Shown: positions 1-4,437 of the stretch, one piece after another
How the letters are laid out: each line of letters starts with the position of its first letter
Position numbering within the stretch: position 1 is the stretch's first letter
DNA from: Acidothermaceae bacterium
Lineage (GTDB): Bacteria > Actinomycetota > Actinomycetes > Acidothermales > Acidothermaceae
NCBI GenBank assembly: GCA_025925185.1
Contig: JAICLV010000138.1
Span: 1 to 6,143 of the forward strand
DNA length: 6,143 nucleotides
Direction: 5' to 3'
The notes under the pieces: generated by a model
What the model was told of the DNA's origin: nothing
Database searches by the model: none
What the model saw: only the letters and a program-made list of their open reading frames with translations
Made by a program: the position numbers and the translations under genes

Positions 1-429
1 ATCAGCTGGCTGGCCGAGAATGGCCACGAGCCCGTCGACTGCGGCCCCGCGACGTACGAGTCGGACGACGACTACCCGCCGTACGTGATCGCCGCCGCGC
101 TGAAGGTCGCCGCAGATCGGGGCAGCCTCGGCGTCGTCATCGGCGGCTCCGGCAACGGCGAGCAAATCGCGGCGAACAAGGTCAAGGGCGTTCGCGCGGC
201 GCTGGTGTGGAACGACGAGACGGCCACGCTTGCCCGACAGCACAACGACGCCAACGTCGTCAGCATCGGCGCGCGCCAACACCCGGTCGGCGAGGCGGCC
301 GCGCTCGTCGAACTGTTCCTCGGCACCGACTTCTCCGGCGAGCCAAGGCACGCCCGACGGCTGGCGATGGTCACCGAGTTCGAGCAGACCGGCACCTTGC
401 CGGCCGTGCCAACGCTCCCGCAGCCCTAG
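1..429 (+). CDS. rpiB: Ribose-5-phosphate isomerase B, 5' end cut off by window
   Basis: This cytoplasmic enzyme interconverts ribose 5-phosphate and ribulose 5-phosphate in the non-oxidative pentose phosphate pathway. The reading frame is open from base 1, and 142 codons are present before TAG. By comparison with actinobacterial RpiB (about 160 residues), roughly 20 N-terminal residues are missing, including the Asp-His active-site loop (GADHAG). The visible part has the family signature GGSGNGEQIAANK (codons from about 142). Its Ser (148-150) stands where many RpiB proteins have Cys, and its Glu (160-162) matches the catalytic base known for the Mycobacterium tuberculosis enzyme. Also present are the conserved His of QHNDAN (241-243), the Arg of IGARQH, and the two phosphate-binding Arg positions in EPRHARRL. 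The gene converges on the small minus-strand gene, with a 32-bp gap that holds no clear hairpin terminator. Identification is firm; the start and promoter lie outside the window. Confidence 0.96.
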   Translation: MSWLAENGHEPVDCGPATYESDDDYPPYVIAAALKVAADRGSLGVVIGGSGNGEQIAANKVKGVRAALVWNDETATLARQHNDANVVSIGARQHPVGEAAALVELFLGTDFSGEPRHARRLAMVTEFEQTGTLPAVPTLPQP

Positions 430-461
430 CTGTCGTAGCGCTCGGGTCGCCGGTTCGTCCG

Positions 462-656
462 TTAGCTCTTGGCGGGTCGGGCGACCGGGGCCGGCGCCTC
501 GGCGGCGCGCGCCACCTGCTCGTCGTCCGGACGCGAGACGTCACGGGCCCGGAGCGCGCCGACGACGCCCACCTGCGAAGGGCCGGCGCCGACCAGGTTG
601 CGCAGCGCGCCGGAGCCGGTGTGCGCGGAGTCGGAAGTGCGCGAGACGCGGGGCAT
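462..656 (-). CDS. Small protein of unknown function (64 aa)
   Basis: I do not recognise the family. The protein runs MPRVSRTSDSAHTG, then GALRNLVGAGPSQVGVVGAL, then RARDVSRPDDEQVARA, and ends in an Ala/Pro-rich tail (residues about 50-64). No membrane segment, signal peptide, Cys or metal motif is visible. It is basic at the N-terminus and probably largely flexible. Two things argue for a real gene. Nearly every codon ends in G or C, as in neighbouring genes. Also, an in-frame TAG lies only 12 nt upstream of the ATG, so the start at 656 is fixed, and that TAG forms part of a well-placed -10 box (TAGGCT). No Shine-Dalgarno fits in the 6-nt leader, so leaderless translation is expected. The gene is convergent with rpiB and divergent from the phosphatase gene. 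Its function cannot be inferred. The compact GALRNLVGAGPSQVGV core looks like something a homologue search would find conserved. Confidence 0.72.
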   Translation of the reverse strand: MPRVSRTSDSAHTGSGALRNLVGAGPSQVGVVGALRARDVSRPDDEQVARAAEAPAPVARPAKS

Positions 657-662
657 GGCCGC

Positions 663-668
663 AGCCTA
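663..668 (-). promoter_or_regulatory. Predicted -10 box for the 64-aa gene (leaderless)
   Basis: On the minus strand TAGGCT lies 6 nt before the ATG at 656. It fits the actinobacterial TANNNT pattern at the spacing expected when transcription starts on the A of the start codon. The -35 region is weak: TTCGAT lies 19 nt upstream, or TCGATC at 18 nt. The in-frame stop TAG within the box excludes a longer protein. Confidence 0.5.
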
Positions 669-717
669 GAACACCCGGGCGGCATAGATCGAATCGCGCC
701 ATGTGCCCCAATCCGGT

Positions 718-723
718 TACGCT
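718..723 (+). promoter_or_regulatory. Predicted -10 box for the phosphatase gene (leaderless)
   Basis: TACGCT fits TANNNT and is separated from ATG 731 by 7 nt, the geometry of a leaderless start. There is no recognisable -35 hexamer at 17-18 nt and no Shine-Dalgarno before ATG 731. The box supports choosing 731 over the in-frame ATG at 701, which would place this box inside the coding sequence. Confidence 0.42.
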
Positions 724-730
724 GCCGATC

Positions 731-1873
731 ATGCTGGTGGGCAGGCGCGCGGATGTTCGGCCGTCCTCGCACACGCCGCTGCGGGGATCGTCGTCCGCGC
801 TGCCTGCGGCCCTGCGCCGCGGCTGGTTGACCGTGCGGCGCAGTCCGTTCATGGGACCCTCGATCGCCCGTGTCTGGCTGGCGGCCCTGATCGTCGTGAT
901 CGGCGTCTTGAGCCCGGTCGCCGGTCCTGACTGGTTCCCGCCGAGCGCGATGGTGCTGCCGATCCTCGCGAGCGGTTTGCTCGTGCCGCGCCGCACGCTG
1001 TTGTTCCTCGTCGCCGTGACCGCCGTGATGGTCGGCTACGACGAAGCCGTTCTCGGCTGGGTCAGGACCAGGCCCGGCGGCGTGCTCATCATCGCGGCGG
1101 GCGCGGTGTACGCCTACCGGCTCGCGAACACCAGGGAACGCCTCGGCGTGCAAGGGTTGCGCGGCGAGTCGATGCTCGTCGACCTGCGTGACCGGCTGCG
1201 CGCGCAGGGTGAGCTGCCGCGGCTGCCGAGCGGGTGGGAGTCGGAGGCGCTGCTTCGCTCGGCGGGTTCGAACTCATTCGGTGGCGACTTCCTCGTCGCA
1301 GCCCGGACCGGCGCAGGCTCGACACTCGAGATCGCGTTGGTCGACGTGTCAGGCAAGGGCGTCGACGCCGCCACCCGCGCCCTGTTGCTCTCCGGCGCCC
1401 TCGGCGGTCTGCTCGGAGCGGTGCCGCCGCACGAGTTTCTGCCTGCCGCGAACAGCTACCTGCTTCGCCAGCAGTGGCTCGACGGCTTCGCGACCGCCGT
1501 CCACCTCGTCGTCGACCTCGAGACCGGCCGCTACGTTGTCGAATCGGCCGGGCACCCGCCGCCCGCGCATTTCATCAGCGGCAGCGGCACGTGGCGGCTC
1601 ATCCACGGCGACGCGCTGCCGCTAGGGATCGAGCCAGCCGCTAAGTTCGTCGGCGTGCACGGCATGTTGGCGCTCGGCGACGCGATGATGCTGTACACCG
1701 ACGGCCTTGTCGAGAACGCGGAGCGGGAGATCTCGGTGGGCATCGACAAGCTCGTCGGCGAGGCGGAACGGCTTGTCACCCAAGGGTTTCGCGACGGCGT
1801 GAGCCGGCTGATCGAGACCGTGCCACCCGACGCGAGCGACGACCGCGCGTTGTTGCTGCTCTGGCGCTCGTAG
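731..1873 (+). CDS. Membrane-anchored PP2C/SpoIIE-type serine phosphatase
   Basis: Predicted metal-dependent Ser/Thr phosphatase of 380 residues from ATG 731. Residues 1-47 are basic and Arg-rich. Residues about 48-64, 72-86, 88-103 and 116-129 are hydrophobic and read as four membrane segments. A short linker leads to a SpoIIE/PP2C (PPM) domain from about residue 165 to the end. The domain's hallmarks are visible: GGDF (D186), VDVSGKG (D205), ESAGHPPP, LPLGI, LYTDGLVE (D324) and the terminal DDRALLLLW (D371). These acidic residues match the metal ligands of SpoIIE-like phosphatases. In known systems such enzymes dephosphorylate anti-anti-sigma (STAS) proteins in partner-switching cascades. 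No STAS or anti-sigma gene is nearby, so that role is inferred from the family only. There is no PAS, GAF or HAMP module, so any input must come through the membrane part or a partner. In-frame ATGs at 701 and 851 are alternative starts. The gene ends 17 bp from the convergent tetR gene. Confidence 0.9.
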   Translation: MLVGRRADVRPSSHTPLRGSSSALPAALRRGWLTVRRSPFMGPSIARVWLAALIVVIGVLSPVAGPDWFPPSAMVLPILASGLLVPRRTLLFLVAVTAVMVGYDEAVLGWVRTRPGGVLIIAAGAVYAYRLANTRERLGVQGLRGESMLVDLRDRLRAQGELPRLPSGWESEALLRSAGSNSFGGDFLVAARTGAGSTLEIALVDVSGKGVDAATRALLLSGALGGLLGAVPPHEFLPAANSYLLRQQWLDGFATAVHLVVDLETGRYVVESAGHPPPAHFISGSGTWRLIHGDALPLGIEPAAKFVGVHGMLALGDAMMLYTDGLVENAEREISVGIDKLVGEAERLVTQGFRDGVSRLIETVPPDASDDRALLLLWRS

Positions 1874-1890
1874 CGGGACTTGGCGGCCTG

Positions 1891-2598
1891 TCACACGCGC
1901 GTAGCCGGCGCGCCGGAGCACACCAGCGGCATCATCACGTCGTCCAAGATTTCGTCGATCAGGCGCGCTGACACGGGGGGACCGTCGCAGAGCACCCGCG
2001 TCATGACCAACGCGGTTGGGGTCTCTGCGACGAGCGACGACACCCGGTCGGCGGAGATCTCGCCACGGGCGGCGGCCCGCTCGAGGATGGCGAGGATGGT
2101 GCTCTTGCGCGGCCGCAGGACGCGCTCGTTGATGGTCTTGACGAACTCGTGGTCGCGGTCGAGCTCGGCCATGACGCCCAAGATCACGCATCCGGCCGGG
2201 CTGTTCACCGACTTGCGCATCATGTGCAGGACCGTCGCGAGATCGGTGCGCAAGTCACCGGAGTCGGGCGGGGAACCGACGCACGGGAGCACCTGATTCA
2301 ACGCCTCGACCGCGAGGTCCTCTTTGCACGACCATCGGCGGTACAACGCAGCCTTTCCCGTGCGGGCGCACGAGGCCACGCCCTCCATCGTCAAGCCGGA
2401 GAAGCCGTGCACGGACATCTCGGTGAGCACCGCGTCGTAGATGGCGTTGAGCAGGGTGTCACCTCGGCGACGGGCGACTCGTCTCTCATTCGTGGAGTTG
2501 TCACACCCGACGATGCGGTCCTGGTCGTCGAGCCGACCGGGACTGTCGGACGGCGTGGGTAGCGTCGTGCGCGCGCTCGGAGCAGGCTCGGCGGTCAC
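1891..2598 (-). CDS. TetR-family transcriptional repressor of the adjacent efflux pump
   Basis: A 235-residue one-component regulator. The TetR_N DNA-binding domain spans about residues 46-95, with the helix-turn-helix in LTMEGVASCARTGKAALYRRW (69-89 region) followed by the usual KEDL. The C-terminal ligand/dimer domain (about 115-225) resembles the TetR_C_11-like group, for example ILGVMAELDRDHEF and LRPRKSTILAIL. GTG 2598 is the start: it has a strong GGAGGT 6 nt upstream, and no other usual start codon occurs before the HTH. This leaves an unusually long, polar N-terminal extension of about 45 residues whose codons (AGA, AAT, TGT, CTA, CGA) are less GC-biased than the rest. Seven Cys residues (32, 78, 91, 106, 137, 204, 227) are also unusual; C78 and C91 flank the recognition helix. 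The gene is divergent from the DHA2 transporter, across two matching dyads. Repression of the pump and self-repression are inferred from this arrangement; the ligand is unknown. Confidence 0.93.
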   Translation of the reverse strand: MTAEPAPSARTTLPTPSDSPGRLDDQDRIVGCDNSTNERRVARRRGDTLLNAIYDAVLTEMSVHGFSGLTMEGVASCARTGKAALYRRWSCKEDLAVEALNQVLPCVGSPPDSGDLRTDLATVLHMMRKSVNSPAGCVILGVMAELDRDHEFVKTINERVLRPRKSTILAILERAAARGEISADRVSSLVAETPTALVMTRVLCDGPPVSARLIDEILDDVMMPLVCSGAPATRV

Positions 2599-2604
2599 AT
2601 CCGC

Positions 2605-2610
2605 ACCTCC
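2605..2610 (-). promoter_or_regulatory. Strong ribosome binding site of the tetR gene
   Basis: On the minus strand GGAGGAGGT ends 6 nt before GTG 2598, and the core GGAGGT lies here. It decides the GTG start despite the long N-terminal extension this gives the repressor. An ATG overlapping this start (2600-2598) is out of frame. Confidence 0.85.
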
Positions 2611-2655
2611 TCCGCGTCGTCCCGGTCTCGATAGTCGCAGATCCAGATAGTTGCA

Positions 2656-2677
2656 TAGTGAACGTTTGCGTTCACTA
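2656..2677. promoter_or_regulatory. Operator 1: perfect 9-bp-arm dyad, probable TetR site
   Basis: TAGTGAACG-TTTG-CGTTCACTA is a perfect inverted repeat with 9-bp arms and a 4-bp spacer. It overlaps the predicted -35 hexamer of the transporter promoter (2666-2671) and lies 57 bp upstream of the tetR GTG. The same arm sequence recurs at 2707-2726. Size, symmetry and position between a tetR gene and its divergent efflux gene are typical of a TetR-family operator. Binding by the adjacent repressor is inferred. Confidence 0.85.
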
Positions 2678-2695
2678 CCAGAACGGTTGTAGCGT
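2666..2695 (+). promoter_or_regulatory. Predicted promoter of the efflux transporter
   Basis: The -35 is TTGCGT (2666-2671) and the -10 is TAGCGT (2690-2695), separated by 18 bp, which suits a housekeeping actinobacterial sigma factor. Transcription would start near 2702 and give a leader of about 88 nt. Operator 1 covers the -35 and operator 2 begins just past the start point, so a bound repressor would block the promoter from both sides. No convincing tetR promoter was found on the other strand: CACTAT, AACTAT and GACTAT are only weak -10 candidates. Confidence 0.55.
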
Positions 2696-2706
2696 GACCC
2701 CAGTTT

Positions 2707-2726
2707 AGTGAACGACGACGTTCACT
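2707..2726. promoter_or_regulatory. Operator 2: 8-bp-arm dyad, probable TetR site
   Basis: AGTGAACG-ACGA-CGTTCACT repeats the arms of operator 1 with a different 4-bp spacer. The ninth arm position (T2706 against G2727) no longer pairs, so this is a slightly less perfect copy. The dyad centres are 50 bp apart, close to five helical turns, which puts both sites on roughly the same face of the DNA. It lies at about +5 to +25 of the predicted transporter transcript. Confidence 0.82.
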
Positions 2727-2779
2727 GCCGCAGAATCACCGCTGTTCTTCCGCCCATCTTCTTACGTCCCACCCGAATT

Positions 2780-2783
2780 GGAG
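2780..2783 (+). promoter_or_regulatory. Ribosome binding site of the efflux transporter
   Basis: GGAG sits 6 nt before ATG 2790. It decides that start over the in-frame TTG at 2778, which overlaps this site and would leave no ribosome binding site. Confidence 0.75.
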
Positions 2784-2789
2784 TGCTTC

Positions 2790-4334
2790 ATGTCAGCCAC
2801 TTCGACGCAACCGGCGATCGCGGAGGTGGGGGTCGCACGCCGCGGGCACCACCCGGGCTGGGCTCTCGCGATCATCGCCGCGTCGCAACTGATGGTCATT
2901 CTCGACGCCACGATCGTCAACATCGCCTTGCCCCACATCAAGACCTCCCTCGGCTTCTCGACCGAGGGTCTGACCTGGGTGCTGAATGCCTACACCCTCA
3001 CCTTCGGCGGGCTGTTGCTCCTCGGCGGCCGCGCCGGTGACATCCTTGGCCGGCGCCGCGTCTTCATCTTCGGCCTCGCGCTGTTCACGCTCGCGTCGTT
3101 CCTCGGCGGCTTGGCGACGTCCGAGTGGTGGCTGTTGTCGGCGCGCGCGATCCAGGGCATCGGTGGCGCGATCGTCACCCCGACCGCGCTCGCGCTCATC
3201 ACGACGAACTTCGAGGAAGGCGCGGAGCGCAACAGAGCGTTCGGTGTCTTCGCCGCAGTCTCAGGCTCGGGCGCCGCGATCGGCCTGCTGGCTGGCGGCA
3301 TGCTCACCTCCTGGCTGTCGTGGCGGTGGGTGCTGTTCGTGAACGTGCCCATCGGCATCCTGATCGCGCTTGTCGCGCCCATGTACATCAACGAGTCGGA
3401 GAAGCACCCAGGTCGGTTCGACCTCGCGGGCGCCGTCTCGTCCACGGTCGGCATGAGCGCGTTGGTCTACGGCTTCATCCGAGCGGCGTCCGACGGGTGG
3501 AGCGACAACGTCGCGGTCGCGTCGTTCGGCGTGGCGTTGCTGCTGCTGGCGGCGTACCTCGTGATCGAGGCGCGCAGCGCGCAGCCGATCACGCCGATGC
3601 ACATGTTCCGCAACCGCAATCGAAGCGCCAGCTACGTCGTCATGCTCGCGCTGTCGGGCGCGCTGTTCAGCATGTTCTTCTTCCTGACGCTGTTCGTGCA
3701 GAACGTCTTGAGCTACAGCCCGTTGAAGGCGGGCTTCGCGTTCCTGCCGGTGAGCGCGGGCGTCATCGTCAGCGCGCAAATCGCGTCGAAGCAACTGCTC
3801 AAGGTCGGCCCGAAGCCGTTCATGGTGACCGGCGGGGTCCTCGCGGTGGGCGGCCTGTTCTGGCTGTCGCAGATCAAGGCAAGCAGCGGGTACGTCGAGG
3901 GCCTGCTCGGGCCGATGGTCGTGTTCGCGCTCGGCATGGGGTTCTTGTTCGTGCCGCTCACCGTCCTCGCGGTCGCGGGTGTGCAACCGCACGAGTCGGG
4001 GTCCGCGTCGGGGCTGCTCAACGTCATGCAGCAGGTGGGCAGCACCATCGGGCTCGCCATCCTCACGACGGCGTTCTCGACCGCGAGCAACCACGAGTAC
4101 ACCAAGCAGTTGCCGCAGTTCATGGCCAAGGCCGACGACGCGGCGAAGGCGTTGTTCGAGAAGACGCATCAGCTGCCAGGCGTCTTCGGCTCGCACGTGC
4201 TGTCGCACGGCGTCTCGGTCGCGCTTCAGGTGTCGGTCATCTTCGGCGCGCTCGCACTGGTCGCCGCGCTGGTCGGCATCAACGCGAAGGCGTCCGACGT
4301 CGACACCGCCCAACTCCCGCCCGGCATGGGCTGA
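2790..4334 (+). CDS. DHA2-family (EmrB/QacA) multidrug efflux MFS transporter
   Basis: A 514-residue inner-membrane drug:proton antiporter of the major facilitator superfamily, 14-helix DHA2 branch. Family motifs are visible: the D1 motif LDATIVNIALP in the first helix with acidic D39, motif A GGRAGDILGRRR (residues 79-90) in the helix 2-3 loop, and motif C VSGSGAAIGLLAGG (157-170) in helix 5, followed by SWRWVLFVNVPIGI. Motif C has Leu where many antiporters have Pro, a common variant in actinobacterial DHA2 proteins. The extended loop at about 431-470 before the last helix is typical of EmrB/QacA-type proteins. Length is normal and I see no frameshift. The protein should export hydrophobic or cationic compounds; the actual substrate cannot be read from sequence. 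Its divergent TetR partner and the two operator dyads upstream indicate ligand-inducible expression. A long inverted repeat begins 20 nt after the stop. Confidence 0.95.
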   Translation: MSATSTQPAIAEVGVARRGHHPGWALAIIAASQLMVILDATIVNIALPHIKTSLGFSTEGLTWVLNAYTLTFGGLLLLGGRAGDILGRRRVFIFGLALFTLASFLGGLATSEWWLLSARAIQGIGGAIVTPTALALITTNFEEGAERNRAFGVFAAVSGSGAAIGLLAGGMLTSWLSWRWVLFVNVPIGILIALVAPMYINESEKHPGRFDLAGAVSSTVGMSALVYGFIRAASDGWSDNVAVASFGVALLLLAAYLVIEARSAQPITPMHMFRNRNRSASYVVMLALSGALFSMFFFLTLFVQNVLSYSPLKAGFAFLPVSAGVIVSAQIASKQLLKVGPKPFMVTGGVLAVGGLFWLSQIKASSGYVEGLLGPMVVFALGMGFLFVPLTVLAVAGVQPHESGSASGLLNVMQQVGSTIGLAILTTAFSTASNHEYTKQLPQFMAKADDAAKALFEKTHQLPGVFGSHVLSHGVSVALQVSVIFGALALVAALVGINAKASDVDTAQLPPGMG

Positions 4335-4354
4335 CAACCGGGCTGCTCGTAGCG

Positions 4355-4403
4355 ACAACGCGGTAACAATTCGCGCCCTGGCGATGAATTGTTACCGCGT
4401 TGT
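4355..4403. repeat. Perfect 18-bp inverted repeat, candidate terminator or operator
   Basis: The left arm 4355-4372 (ACAACGCGGTAACAATTC) and the right arm 4386-4403 are exact reverse complements, separated by 13 nt. The loop holds a further CGCC-CT-GGCG mini-stem. Position 20 nt after the transporter stop suggests a transcription terminator. However, the stem is less GC-rich than the surrounding DNA and is followed by TCGTTGTCG rather than a T-run. It also lies 34 bp before the next gene, so an operator for the GGT-like gene is equally possible. CGACAACG (4353-4360) can alternatively pair with CGTTGTCG (4405-4412), a second register. Confidence 0.8.
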
Positions 4404-4437
4404 TCGTTGTCGAGGGCGGTCGGGGCACGATGGGCTC

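Noticed and set aside
230..730. Upstream extension of the phosphatase frame into rpiB
   Set aside because: It overlaps rpiB and the small gene out of frame and has a low-complexity Arg/Pro/Ser translation; ATG 731 with a nearby -10 box is the better start.
1905..1916. 12-bp perfect palindrome CCGGCGCGCCGG near the convergent tetR and phosphatase ends
   Set aside because: It is inside tetR coding sequence, has no loop or T-run, and such short GC palindromes are common at this base composition; I do not call it a terminator.
3270..3300. Missing proline in antiporter motif C of the transporter
   Set aside because: The GLLAGG form is common in actinobacterial DHA2 pumps as I recall them, so it is not evidence of a broken transporter.
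3261..4358. Long minus-strand open frame (365 codons) opposite the transporter
   Set aside because: Its translation is mostly Arg/His/Glu low-complexity, as expected for the shadow of a high-GC gene; the plus-strand transporter explains the region fully.
3125..4366. Long plus-strand open frame (413 codons) in another frame of the transporter
   Set aside because: Arg/Ala-rich composition with no domain motifs; a shadow of the MFS gene.
4384..4437. In-frame ATG 18 codons upstream of the chosen GGT-like start
   Set aside because: It lies inside the inverted repeat, has no ribosome site, and adds a Cys/Arg-rich peptide not expected in the family; GTG 4438 gives the usual N-terminal length.
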